In this document: positions 11,367 to 24,300 of the stretch, in pieces
How positions within the stretch are numbered: position 1 is the stretch's first letter
Layout of the letters: every line of letters begins with the position of its first letter
Assembly: GCA_039654915.1 (NCBI GenBank)
Contig: CM077593.1
Location: 75,124,501 to 75,188,500 of the forward strand
Length of the DNA stretch: 64,000 nt
DNA from: Aquilaria yunnanensis
Taxonomy: Eukaryota > Streptophyta > Magnoliopsida > Malvales > Thymelaeaceae
Reading direction: 5' to 3'
Made by a program: the position numbers and the translations under genes
Notes under the pieces: generated by a model
The model's database searches: none
Told to the model about the DNA's origin: nothing
The model's input: only the letters and a program-made list of their open reading frames with translations

Positions 11367-13662
11367 GAGACAACCTAATAAAGAGTGAGTTTTTTGCCTC
11401 TGGAGAGCCTTGTAACCTAGTCTAAGGGCCAAGGGCAACCTTAGTTTAAGGGCCAAGGGCAACCCTGGTGCACTTCAAGTGCCCAAGATCTATTTTAAAA
11501 ATAGATGAGTATTGTTTAACAAGGGAGTCTATTTAAGACAAAAACTTTACCTCAGTTGCATGTAATTCTAGGTCCTATGAATGAAATCCACATTCATAGG
11601 AAGCTAAAAAAGTTTTAGCAAAAGTAATTGAGTTTCATACAACAAACAATTTGCCATAGAATATGAAAAAAGAAACACAGTTGAATAGTTAAACCATGAA
11701 ACATCAAGATCGGACCACCAAATGCTATTCATTACTAATGGAAAAAAATTACATTGTAAAGTAGAGAGTTCCATGAGAAAACCAAAATATATATAAGGTT
11801 GAAACCAAAACCAACAAAGACCACCTATCACCAATGAAAGAAAACTACATTGGTAAAAAAAAACCAAGAAATAAGATGATAAATACCCAAATATGATTTT
11901 AAGCTCATAAATTTTGAGACTCTATCAACCCACAAAATGGAGTATATTACAATTAAACTACAAAAAGAGGTACAGGCACACAGACCAAACTAATAGTCCC
12001 AACCACTTGGTAAAGTGGTTAAGAGACATGGGTGGAGGTTCAGAGTTCAAATTTGACCTCCACCAATTCTATAGTGCCATTACATGCTGATTCAAATAAA
12101 TTTTTTGATAAGACATGCAACACTGACAAAAGAAAAAGAAATCTACAAAAATAAGTAAATTAACTAATCCTTGCATTTTCATTTAAGAAACAACTATAAC
12201 ATAAATAAAATACAAAAATAATGATCCAATTATATCATGTTCTTAAATCACATTCAACAAAAAGATGTGGACAAACACCCACCAATGCCTATGATAGGAA
12301 GACCCGCAAAAAATATAGCAAAAGTCAATTTTCACACAAGAGAATCAAATAAGCTATAAATATCTAAATCCACCAACAGAAATAAAGCAAATACAATTAC
12401 AAACCAAAACATGAAAGCAAACTCCACACAAATGAAACAACAATACAAACAATTGACACATAAACTCCAACTCTCACTTTTTGAATATTGGAAATCACGT
12501 TTACCTCCTCACCATAGCAACCATTCCATTGTCGGACATTGAAAACCAGACACCAACCAACAACAAGATAACCCATCCCAATGCAAAAACCTGAAACCCA
12601 CCAACACCAATGCCACTCTTAAACCACAATTCAACCAATTGACAGAGAAATTCAAAATGCCTACTAGCTGAATGTTGAAAATCAATAACCCACATCCTAA
12701 CACACCACCCACCCACCACCGGGCACCAACACCACCAAAGAAATCACTGCCATCAAATACATGCGCCACTCGAAATCTCACTATCTTTTGAAGCTACGCA
12801 CTAAAAGTGCCTGACTGTGACGATGACCTTTAGCTGAATTCCTCATTTCTTTTGATCTCTCTCACGATAAATCCCCTTAGCAACAAAAATATCCCCTAAA
12901 CCTTAATGGGGGAAATGGCAAAAGGACATTGTTCCCACAACAAGTCATAAAAAAATAGAGATACACATAACAAATGAAACCAATTTTGGCTGAAAAATGC
13001 AAATCACCATTTATCAAAGGCCAAGATTGCTATTACACCAACACAGTAGAATGAAGGCCGACATTTAAAGCCAAGACACCACTACACCAGGACACCAAAA
13101 GAAACGATGCTCGTTTAGGATTACTATTCATGATCATTAATCTTGCTTGCACCTTGCAATATAGATAAAGAATTTTAACAAAATGGCTCAAAAATCTAAA
13201 CTCTAGCAACCTTGTATTTAGTTACATTTGGAAAAATGACTTGTGTTTATTATTTGATATTCTTACTTTCATGTGAACTTTCAAGTATTACAATTGGGTG
13301 TTTGAAAATTTCAAAAATTTTCAATTCAGTAACTTTAGAAAATAATTTGGTCCATGATCTTCAAAAACATTTACAAATGAGTCCGTAAATTTTATAAAAT
13401 TTACAAATATATCACTAAAATTTGAAATTTGATATTGTAATCACTTTATTGAAAAGCTTATGCAAAACAACAAATTAATCCAACCAAATATGAGAAAGCT
13501 TGTTTATTCTCTGTTACGTGTGGACAAAACATGAGGAAGTTAGAATTTCAATTTTATGGATTCTCATATTTAATGACTTCTAATTTTCAATTTTTCAAAA
13601 TTTAAATTTTTTTTAAACTAAACATAGCTTTAGGTCCAGGTCATGAAATTAATGTGTACCAA
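11367..13662. other. Non-genic stretch with one SINE
   Basis: Apart from the SINE-like head at 11993-12110 and a short direct repeat of CTAAGGGCCAAGGGCAACC near 11421-11466, I see no supported gene. The open frames on either strand near 12501-12781 lack any recognisable domain, codon pattern or partner exon. The last 500 bp are very AT-rich. Confidence 0.5.
11993..12110 (+). mobile_element. tRNA-derived SINE head
   Basis: A box-like TTGGTAAAGTGG lies at 12007-12018 and B box-like GAGTTCAAATTTG at 12043-12056, with spacing right for a pol III internal promoter. A homologous sequence occurs in reverse at 40240-40375, with the shared tail CCTCCACCAATTCT. It is a dispersed SINE rather than a tRNA gene because no cloverleaf arms can be closed. 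Confidence 0.6.
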
Positions 13663-13671
13663 TTTCTGTGT

Positions 13672-15034
13672 GGAAAATTACAAAAACCCCTTTGAGGTTT
13701 GGTTAAATCTATAATTTTGTATCCATTTCAAATACCTGCATTTACCCCTGCCAAGTTGACACTGTTATTCACCATTACGGCAAGAATGAGAAAAATGTCA
13801 GACTCTGCTCTCCTAACCTTCATACTTACAAACTTTACCCCCAGCTACATAAACTCATTCAATTCAGGCCCTATACCATTCACCTCTTCTGTTCATCCTC
13901 TTCTCCCTCATTGTACCGCCATCACTGGGAAACCAGAGAAAAAAACAAGAAAAAACCCCTTTCACATCCCCTCCTATTCACCTCCTTCATTCTTCCTCTT
14001 TTCCTCCCCCGCACCGCTGCTACTGGGAAACCAGAGAGAAAAAAACTTGGAGGCATCTTTGGCTTCAATGATAAACTCCAAAGCCACCACCAATAACGTT
14101 ACATTCTAGTACCCTACATCTTATCGTTGATCCTCAGAACTGTACCCCCATGGCCTCTGAACATGTTGGAATCTTTGACGATGACTTCACCAACGTCTGA
14201 GAAACCATTCCCCCCCTTCTCTTCTTGATCCTCCACCTTTACCTCGACAACCTCCCACTGCTGCAAATCGATCTCTTTGATCTCCTCCGCACCAATGATC
14301 TCCACATCCCGCATGGTGACAGCGGCAAGATTTTATATTCATAATTTTGAGGGCGGTGATGATTTCGTTGGCGGCAATTAACTTAAGTCCTAGATTTTTC
14401 TCGATTTCATCCCACTGTCATCATTTAAGTACAGCAACTTGCACTGCGTTGCGAAACGACAGCCGATTGAATGGGGGAGGGGGGAGGAGAAGAAGTTGGA
14501 GTGATCTGTGGCCAATCTTCAATTGCAAAATCAAATGAAACAGAGTGGACTGATGACCCAAGGGCTTTGTTGAAGTCGCAAATGATAAATTTGAGGTTGG
14601 CGAAGGAAAGGATGATGGCGCTGGTGCATGCAATGACAATGAAATCAAGTAGGTCACCAACACCCAATTAATCCACGGACACAACTTGCCACCAACATCC
14701 AAAATTCTTTCATCCATCATAAGCAAAAGGGCCAATGATGCCTTTTCTGGCATCACACCTGTAGATTGGGGAACAAGAAATTCCAGATTGGTTTGATTTT
14801 CTTTTATTTTTTTTTTCAGATTAATTGGTTTGATTTGAAAGAGTTTAGTAATTGGGGGACAAAATTTTTAAGCAAGAAAGGTAGGAGAGCAAAGTCACAT
14901 ATTTTCTCTTTTTTATGGTAAAGGTGTCGGTGAATAACGATGTTGACTTTGTAGGGGGTAAATGTAGGTGTTTAAAAAAATAAGAACAAAACGGTAGGTT
15001 TGACTAAACCTCAAGGGTTTTTGAAATTTTCCTT
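13672..15034. mobile_element. MULE-type long-TIR element upstream of the beta'-COP gene
   Basis: The left end GGAAAATTACAAAAACCCC and the right end GGGTTTTTGAAATTTTCC begin inverted repeats of about 100 bp that include ATTTACCCCC and GTTGAC blocks. The 9-mer TTTCTGTGT occurs at 13663-13671 and 15035-15043, the size expected for Mutator-like insertion; the right boundary is uncertain by 2 nt. The ends match the element at 27980-31991, so the two belong to one family. The interior (about 13.9-14.7 kb) is less AT-rich and has short open frames that I cannot assign. It could contain captured host sequence. Confidence 0.85.
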
Positions 15035-15345
15035 TTTCTGTGTCAGTTATAAATGCGACTTAGTAATATACTCATAGCATGAGGGCGAAGTTGTTGAGTA
15101 AAAATGTTTAAGGGTTAATTGGATAGTTAATAGGTCGATTAGTTCATTTTAATCGAATTGTGATCCAGTGCTCGCGTCTGCTAGCTGCTCCCCCCGTCTT
15201 AAACATTCCTGTTACACAGCGAGCAGCGAGTCTTCCTGCTCGTAAAATCATCAGAGCACCAGAACACATCTTCCCTTGGATCTTCGAATTCGAAGAAGTT
15301 CGATCTCGATTAGATTCGCCTGCTCTTCTGCTATAATCTGCGAAA
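15035..15345 (+). promoter_or_regulatory. Promoter and 5' leader of the beta'-COP gene
   Basis: Only about 310 bp separate the transposon end from the start codon at 15346. A TATA-like TATAAAT lies at 15048-15054, directly after the right target duplication. A CT-rich stretch and CAGCGAGCAGCGAG follow near 15218. The last 100 bp (TCTTCGAATTCGAAG and following) look like a plant 5' UTR. The transcription start is not determined. Confidence 0.4.
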
Positions 15346-18300
15346 ATGGTGAGTTAATCGCAGCAATTTGTTCGACTTTCGTGTTTGATCTGATTTGAAC
15401 TGCTTCATTTTGTCTTTCGACGAACATTCGGCATTTGATTTGCAGATTTTTTCTTGAGTTTGCTTCGTGGCTGTTTTCAAATTTATTCTAGTTGAACTAA
15501 GTCTGCGAGTTGAATTTAGTTGGAGATCTGGTTGGGTTAATATTTGTTGGTTTCATTTAAATGGTTATGCATCAAGATCTGGTGTTTGATCTGATACTGA
15601 TAGCTTTTTCTTTTCTTTGTTTTGTCAGCCTCTTCGATTGGAAATCAAGGTACTTTTATTCACTATTGTTCAAACTTCATATGCATGTTCAATATACTTT
15701 TAAGGAGTTTTTCGAATTGTCTTGCTGATGAAATTTCTTTAATGTTTGAATCAGAGGAAATTAGCACAGCGATCTGAAAGAGTTAAGTCTGTGGATCTCC
15801 ATCCTACAGAGCCATGGTAATTCTATTCATATTTGGGCATCTTGTTGAGTTTCTCCTTTAGACTAGTTTCCTTTCTAAGACAATGCTGCTCTACTTAGAT
15901 GGAATGCTCATCGTAAATGCCATTAGTGATGAATTGGAATTGTTGCTGCAGGATCCTGACAAGCTTGTACTCAGGAACCGTTTGCATCTGGAACTATCAG
16001 TCGCAGGTATGGGAATTTTCTATGTTAGCAATCAGTTGCAATAGTCATAAATATTCAGCAGAACGATGACTGTTTATGTAACTGAAACATCAATCTCGAA
16101 TGTCCATAAAAAAATCCTAATTTTAGGAAGTAGGAAAGGAATTTTTGATGGTGATGGCAATTGTCGAGCATTAAAAGGATTTCTACCTTTTAGTGTTGAA
16201 AGAGTGGTGGCAATGTGTTGTACGATAAACTTTGGTGAAGTTCATGGTTGCATTGATACCTTGAGAGAGTTGAATGAGTAGCAGCTGTTTTTTCTACATT
16301 ATAGTTTGTTGAAGTCCACTGCTGCACGGACTTGGGATTTTATGGGCAAGTACACATGCTATCATGACAGAATTTGGGCCTTAAAATAAGGGTCTGACAC
16401 TTTACACTTATCAAGATGCTTCCAAGGAGAATGTCCTAGAACAAGAAGGTTTCGTAGCGGATGAATTGGTAGAGAGAGTTGATACAGTTGAAAATTTTCC
16501 CCCTTTTGACAAGTTATTTGGATGGATCGTTGAACTTTATCATTGCTTTATTTTCCTTGTCATGGATGGTAGAAAATGGAAATTGTTATGAGAAGGATTA
16601 TCTTGAAGCCAAGGTAAAAGCAAGAAAAGAGGGGGATAGATCACCGTGCCAGAGGTGGTGTGCCCTGTCTCTTTACTGCCTTAAGGTTTTGGAGTGGAGA
16701 AAGATAAAGCAAATGATGAAAGGAACACCTTTTTGTTTGTTCAGGCTCTCATGTTCAAATAGGAATAAACAGGTTGATTTTGTGGTACAATTGGAAGACT
16801 CAAATATAAACTTTGGACCTGCTTCAATTTTTTACGTAGATAAGCAAGTCAGCTGAAGATTTTTACACGTAATTATGCTGACATGCACAATGTCATCATT
16901 TGATCCTGTTCTATAATACTAATAAGCTGTTTGAGGATGTCTACTTTATCTTCTTTTGAACTTGTTAAGGTTGTTATGTAAATGTTAGAATTTCTTGTCA
17001 ATCTTCAATTATCTCCATACCTTTGATTTAGTTCTGTTTAATTTCTTTCAGACAATGGCCAAATCTTTTGAAGTGACTGAGTTACCAGGTATTTGTTGAG
17101 CTTTTATTTCTTCTTCTATGAGTCATGGTTCCTTTTCTATTGTACGGGTAGCAGTAATGGTTTTCTGAAGGTTCTTTTTCATTTTTTTTTGCAGTCAGGT
17201 CTGCAAAATTTATTGCCAGAAAACAATGGGTTGTGGCGGGTGCAGATGATATGTTTATCCGTGTTTACAACTATAATACAATGGATAAGATCAAAGTACT
17301 TGAGGCGCACACCGATTACATTAGATGTGTGGCTGTCCACCCAACGCTCCCATATGTTTTGTCATCTTCTGATGATATGCTCATAAAACTCTGGGATTGG
17401 GATAAGGGATGGGTGTGTACACAAATATTTGAAGGGCATTCACATTATGTGATGCAGGTGACCTTTAACCCTAAAGATACAAATACTTTCGCAAGTGCGT
17501 CTCTTGACCGCACCATAAAGGTATGTGAAAGCCTTCTTTCTTGACTTATGTATTCTGCTTGATTTCATTAGGTGCAAATCTGGTGATGCTCTTTTCCTGT
17601 CATGTATTTAGATTTGGAATCTTGGGTCCCCAGACCCAAATTTTACTTTGGATGCCCACCAGAAAGGGGTTAATTGTGTAGATTACTTTGCTGGTGGTGA
17701 TAAGCCTTATCTCATCACGGGTTCTGATGATCATACTGCCAAGGTTTGTAACCATATCTAATTCCTTCAAAAAGTATATTTCCTCTTATCGTCTTTTTTG
17801 GGAAATCTTCTGTCAGACTTGTTCACAAATGGTTTTTTGTGCAAGCAGGTGTGGGATTATCAAACCAAAAGCTGTGTTCAGACGCTTGATGGCCACACAC
17901 ACAATGTCTCAGCGGTTTGTTTTCATCCTGAACTTCCTATCATAATCACAGGTTCCGAGGATGGCACAGTTCGTATCTGGCATTCTACTACTTACAGGTA
18001 ATTTTATGCTGCAAAGATGTTCTCTTTGAGGTTTTTTGCTCCTGAATGTAACACAAGTTCCAACTACAAAAATAAAATGATTTTTCAGACTGCTTTAATT
18101 GTTCTCTTAGTCAAGCAAATGAATTAATTTTTCTGTAGAAGAAACATTTAGAGCTTTGAATTCTAGCTTATTTTCCTCATGTTCTCTCCATGTTCTTTTT
18201 TTGTTCACCAGTTTATATGATCTGTTTGCTAATAAATACTTTCTCTTTTGGGTTGCTATTGCCTTATTGTACTCTGTTGCATTGACAAGTTTGATTTTTG

Positions 18301-21300
18301 TAGCTATGAACAATATATCACTTCACTGGGAAAAAAGAAAGAGGAAAAAACGAATATGTCACAAACATTTAAATTTCCAAAATTTCTGATTTCTGAATCT
18401 ATTGCAATTACTTTCAGGCTGGAAAATACTTTGAATTATGGTCTTGAAAGAGTTTGGGCCATTGGATATATTAAAGGTTCACGGAGGTAAGCAATTTTTT
18501 ATCTTAAATTTCTGATGATTTTATTATTATTTCCCATTTTCAAGAGTCTCTGGATTTAGCTAGTTGTTGGAATAGGATTAAATATTTTACCTTTTGGGTG
18601 AACCGTGAACTTTATGTGTGGTGGTGTTAGGGAAGTTGCGACTTCTGTTTTTTGACTACAAATTGCATAGCTGCACCTATAATCTTAGGCTGGTTTCCTT
18701 TTTTCAGCAATTTTACTTCAAACTATCCATTAGAATGCCATTTTTGGTTTCACAACTTTTGTTCTTGAGTTGTTTGTTGGATGTTCAACAAGCTTTTCTA
18801 AACACCTGTATCTTCTATTTAGTTGGATTTGGTTAAGAATCTTCATTATTTTTCAACAGGATTGTGATTGGGTATGATGAAGGGACTATTATGGTAAAAG
18901 TTGGTCGTGAAGTGCCTGTGGCTAGTATGGATAACAGCGGAAAGATCATATGGGCCAAGCATAATGAAATTCAAACGGTGAATATAAAGAGTGTGGGAGC
19001 AGACTTTGAGGTTGTCTCTTTACTAACTTATGTGAGTTTGTATTTCAATTGTGTTAGCTTAAGATCAAGATGACATGAAGTATTCCTTTGTTTCATAGGT
19101 CACTGATGGAGAAAGATTACCTTTGTCAGTTAAAGAGCTGGGTACCTGTGATCTTTATCCCCAAGTGAGTTTGATGATTCTTTGTTGAAAAACCTGCATA
19201 TGCTATGAATGTACAAAAGTTACCTATACATCATGAGGATTATAAGTTATTCGCCAGCTGTTTTCCCACTGATTTTAGCCAAGTTCCTTGGATACGGTGA
19301 TTATTCAATTTCTTTTTGCTAACCACAAGCAATATGTTCTTATTTATATGTTAATGAGACAGTTTAGCGCCAGCTGTTCTGACTTGTATTCCAAGTTATT
19401 GTTAATAATGTAACCTATAATGTTGTGTTTTTGACAGATTCTTTATTTTTATGTTCTGCAGTTGTAGTGAATCCTCAAATCTAGATCCTTCACTCCCATT
19501 TTAGAAGATTGTGACCAAATCACCTGGAATTACTAACAAACTTGGCACATAATTCTATAATTACTTTGCAGCAACCTTGGGCTCCTTTTCCCAACGAAAG
19601 CCATTATTCTAGAGAAATATTAAAGATTTCTTTTTCTTTTTGATTGGCCAAAAAAAAGAGATGTATTGAAATAAAGCAAAAGTACAACACAACTCTAAGA
19701 AAGAGTTACAAAAAGAAAAAATAAACCAAAAGATAAGAAGAAACAAGAACAGTAAGCTCAATTGCAACAATATTGCTTGAGATATGTGGATTTTTCTCCC
19801 TTTAAACTCTGTACTTCTTATTACTTCTGCTAACTTGTGCCGGTTACAATTTCCTATTTTCAGAACTTAAAGCATAACCCCAATGGTCGATTTGTTGTAG
19901 TCTGTGGAGATGGAGAGTACATAATATATACTGCTTTGGCCTGGAGAAATAGGTCATTCGGATCTGCATTAGAATTTGTCTGGTCGTCTGATGGTGAATA
20001 TGCTGTCAGAGAAAGTTCATCAAAGATCAAGATATTCAGTAAAAATTTCCAGGTTTGAATTCTTTCTTGATCAAGTGGTGGTGTTCCATTTTTCTCTGAT
20101 TTTTACTCATGGATATATGGGGTGAAACTGAAAACAAGACTTCTGCCACAGCGCTCAAATTTGTATAACATCTTCTAAGTGGTGCATTGGTGTGTAGAGT
20201 GGCTATTGATGGAACTGATAATGAAATATTTTTAGGAGAAGCGCAGTGTCCGACCAACGTTCTCTGCTGAGCACATATACGGGGGCACCTTATTGGCAAT
20301 GTGCTCAAATGATTTTATCTGCTTTTATGACTGGGCTGAATGCAGGTTAATTCGTAGGATTGATGTTATGGTGAAGGTAAATTGGACTAGCTACAATTGT
20401 CCATTCTGTTCTTGTTTTTAATTACTTTTCTTACAAATCCTGTTCTGTTTTCTTTTTGAAACATCAGAATCTTTACTGGGCTGATAGTGGTGACTTAGTG
20501 GCCATTGCTTCTGACACATCATTCTACATCCTGAAGTACAACGTGAGTCCTTATATTTAATCCTTTCGGAAGTGCAAGTTTCCACTTACAATAATTTCCT
20601 TGGTAAGGTGCATCTCTTTTGCTCATCATGTATACTTGTTCTAAAAGTTAATATTATTTTTGTTGCAGCGTGAGGTAGTTCAAACTTTCTTGGATAGTGG
20701 AAGACCAGTAGATGAACAAGGAGTGGAGGATGCATTTGAGCTTCTTCATGAAACCAATGAGCGTGTCAGAACTGGTTTATGGGTTGGGGACTGTTTCATT
20801 TACAACAACTCTGCATGGAGGCTGAACTATTGTGTTGGTGGAGAGGTATGTTGGGTATTTGTTCTTGCTCGAAACATAAAGTATTTAAGCATGTAAAGTT
20901 TTGAATTTCAAGTTCTGTCGTGCTGACATAAGAGTTTTAGGTGACCACAATGTATCATTTGGATCGCCCTATGTACTTGTTGGGGTACCTTGCTAGTCAA
21001 AGCAGGGTTTATTTGATAGACAAAGAGTTCAAGTAAGTTTGGTGGCTATTTATTTTGAATTTCTAATATTTTCCTTCTAGTCTTATATCAATTTTTGTAA
21101 TGACTAATCCCTTGGCCTTTTGCTCCTGATGCAGTGTCATGGGATACACATTACTCCTTGGCTTAATTGAGTACAAGACTCTGGTTATGAGGGGTGACTT
21201 GGAAAGGGCCAATGAGATTTTGCCTTCAATTCCTAAAGAGCACCATAATAGGTATATGTCTGGTTAACTTGTTCTGTAAAAAAATTTCTGTTCTTTTCTG

Positions 21301-24300
21301 ATAACCATATGCTTACAAGCTTATAGCACATGTCAAATTTTAATATCATTTAGTTGGTTGTTGCATGGTTGTTGGGTTATGTGGCTGAATGCAAGTGCGA
21401 ATTTTTCCCCAAGTTTTGAAGACATTAGTTTTGAAATATATTTTCATTCCTTTCCTATCTCGGATTCCTGTAACCAATCTCACCTAGTTTGCGATAGGCT
21501 TTTGGTGTATTAATCATCAGACCTTTGCTTCACTTCTTGTTTTTGGTACCAACCTGGTTTGTTTGATCAACCTTTTTGTTGATATATCAATCTGTGAGTC
21601 AAGTTTCTTTGTTGATAGATTTTATGGTTATTTTGCATGCCCTGGTTTCTTAAGTTGACTCTATCCATGCATTGAAGAGAAAAACCAATGCTCACTAATA
21701 GGTTCTTTGCTTTAAAGAAAATATAGTTTTGCTCCTCTATCTCTATTCATGCAAGACTTTTGCTGTCTATTTCCTCCCTTGGTTGAGCTATTGACTTTGG
21801 TTATTCAGTGATCACTAGTTTTTTTATGTTCTAAAATTGCTAGTGTGGCTCATTTCTTGGAATCACGAGGCATGATAGAGGATGCTTTGGAAGTTGCTAC
21901 TGACCCTGACTATAGATTTGAGCTAGCCATACAGTTAGGGAAATTACAAATTGCCAAGGTGAGTCATATTTTTGGATTGGTTGTGGTGCTTGTCTGGTTG
22001 TGTCTTTTCTGTCTGATCATATTTACCCTGGATGTGTACATTTTATGCAGGAAATAGCAACAGAGCTTCAGAGTGAGTCCAAATGGAAGCAATTGGGAGA
22101 ATTGGCCATGTCAATAGGGCAGGTGAGACTTTATTTCAACTAAATGATTGTCACTTATTTAATGTTTATTCATCATTGTACTCAACTATTCTATTCTTGC
22201 ATTAAATTCTTGGTTTTCATCTCATCTTTAAAAATTGAATGATGAAACTGGGAATTAAATCTTCAGAGGCTGTATAGATGAGAACATTTTCAGTTTTCTT
22301 TCTACAAAGCTCACATTGAATGTGATACTGGAAAATAATTTAAGCGTCACATTTTTAATGTTTGAAACATGTGTTGTCCATTTTTTGGAAAACTAAAAGG
22401 ACTTGAAAAGGCTTTAAATGCTGAATTATGCAAATCATCTGGCATATTGTTTGTATATCGGGTATTCTAACCATGAGAGATGCAGAATATGGAATAACTT
22501 TATTAAATAACAAAATGGCCCTTAGTTGGTTGGTGGCTTATTATTATTATTATTATTATTACAACATGCATTTGTTTTCTTGTGTCAAACCTGTACTTCA
22601 GTCACCATTTGTTTCCTTCCACTTTGTGGATAACTTCATGTCAGCTTTGAACTTGTTTTAACTTCTCTTGATATGAAGCTTTCATGCTCTCATTAAATGC
22701 TTGTGAATCTCATGCTCTTGCAGCTGGAAATGGCTGAGGAGTGCATGAAGCATGCATTGGACTTGAGTGGTTTACTACTGCTTTATTCTTCATTGGGTGA
22801 TGCAGAGGGAATATCAAATCTTGCCACTCTTTCCAAAGAGCAAGGAAAAAATAATGTCGCATTCCTTTGTTTATTCATGTTGGGGAAATTGGAAGAGTGC
22901 CTTCAGCTTTTGGTAGAAAGGTGAATCCTTCTTCATTTTTAGTTTGCCAACTAAGATAATATACTTGCCGGTGTTATAGTTGGTTATGAATTTATGAAGC
23001 ATTCTTGCTGCAGCAATCGGATACCTGAAGCTGCTCTGATGGCGCGATCTTATCTTCCAAGCAAGGTGTCAGAGATTGTAGCTATTTGGAGAAAGGACCT
23101 AAGCAAGGTTACTTGTCATTTCTTGTTTCAAAGCTTCTTTCTGTTTATGCTTTGACAAACTGGTTAAATAGCGTGCTCCTTAAAATGCTTCCTATAGATA
23201 TTGTCATAACAAGATTTGGTATGGCAATTTAGTTCAAGGTTCGATGTCTGAAACCACTGAAATTCTGATCCATTTGTTTGGGTAGTTGATGCAGAAAGGC
23301 TTTGGCCTCAACAGAGTGGGCCACCTCTGGTATAATGGATAACAGAGTATGATTCTGACTTATATGCCGATTCCATCCATGCCAAAATAATTGGAACTAC
23401 CTGACAGACTAAGCATGGCAGGGTGAAAGAAGAAATATATAAAAAGAATATCCTAGGTTGTTCCTCTAATTGAGAGTGTTACAGGCCATAGATCAATGCC
23501 TCGTTGATGCTTCTCCAAGTGTGTCTGTGCCTCTGTTTAATTTTTATTGTCAGCATTCTGAAGCTGACATCTTATTTTCCCCTAAACCCTTGTACACATT
23601 TATTTTGTCTGAAGAAAACACTTACTAAGTTATTATTTTTGTTTAAAAAAGTTCTTTCTGAGATTTTTCTAAAATAGCTTTTGTTAAAAAAAGGTGGAAG
23701 TGCTCCTGTTACAAATAGAATCTTGGATGAAAAAAGGAAAAGAAGAAAAGTAATTGTATTTTCTTTATAAGTCATGCTGAATATGCTTAAGTTTTCTCTC
23801 CTTGAAAGTTTTTAAATTCAGGAACTGTAGAAAGCAACCTTATGCATTTTCTTTTGCTATTATTGTTGGTGCCAACTGTTTTCAAATATTTTACCCTGCC
23901 ACCATGCCCTTTTCATGCTTACCTTTTAACTTGGGGATAAAATTTTCTGCATTTCACTTTTTTTCATTTTTATGATTTTTTTTTCATTCTATTTTCTAGA
24001 TGTAGGATTTGTCGTTGAGTCATTGCTAATATTTTATCTGATTTGGGAACTTTTATTTGTTTATTTTTAGTATTTATCTTACTTCAGTCAATTTGCAGGT
24101 CAATCCTAAGGCTGCTGAATCTTTGGCTGATCCTGAAGAGTATCCCAACATGTTTGCTGATTGGCAAGTTGCCCTTTCTGTTGAATCTAAGGTTTCTGAG
24201 ACAAGGTATTTATTTTATAGTCCTCTCTCTTGCTTATGTTTCTTGCATGTATATATGTCTACTTTTACTTCACCCTGTGTGTATCTCCAGTTCTTTATGG

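Noticed and set aside
12000..12060. Possible tRNA gene
   Set aside because: A and B box-like motifs are present but acceptor, D and T arms do not close; a reverse copy at 40.3 kb shows it is a SINE.
12501..12781. Minus-strand open frames with Trp/Gly-rich products
   Set aside because: No domain, no partner exons, biased composition; probably chance.
16066..16856. Open frames inside the fourth intron of the beta'-COP gene
   Set aside because: They lie between exons ending 16006 and starting 17052, match no family and are not needed for a continuous protein.
19610..19760. Possible retroposon 3' end in a beta'-COP intron (TTGATTGGCCAAAAAAAAGA)
   Set aside because: Too short and too simple in composition to define borders or family.
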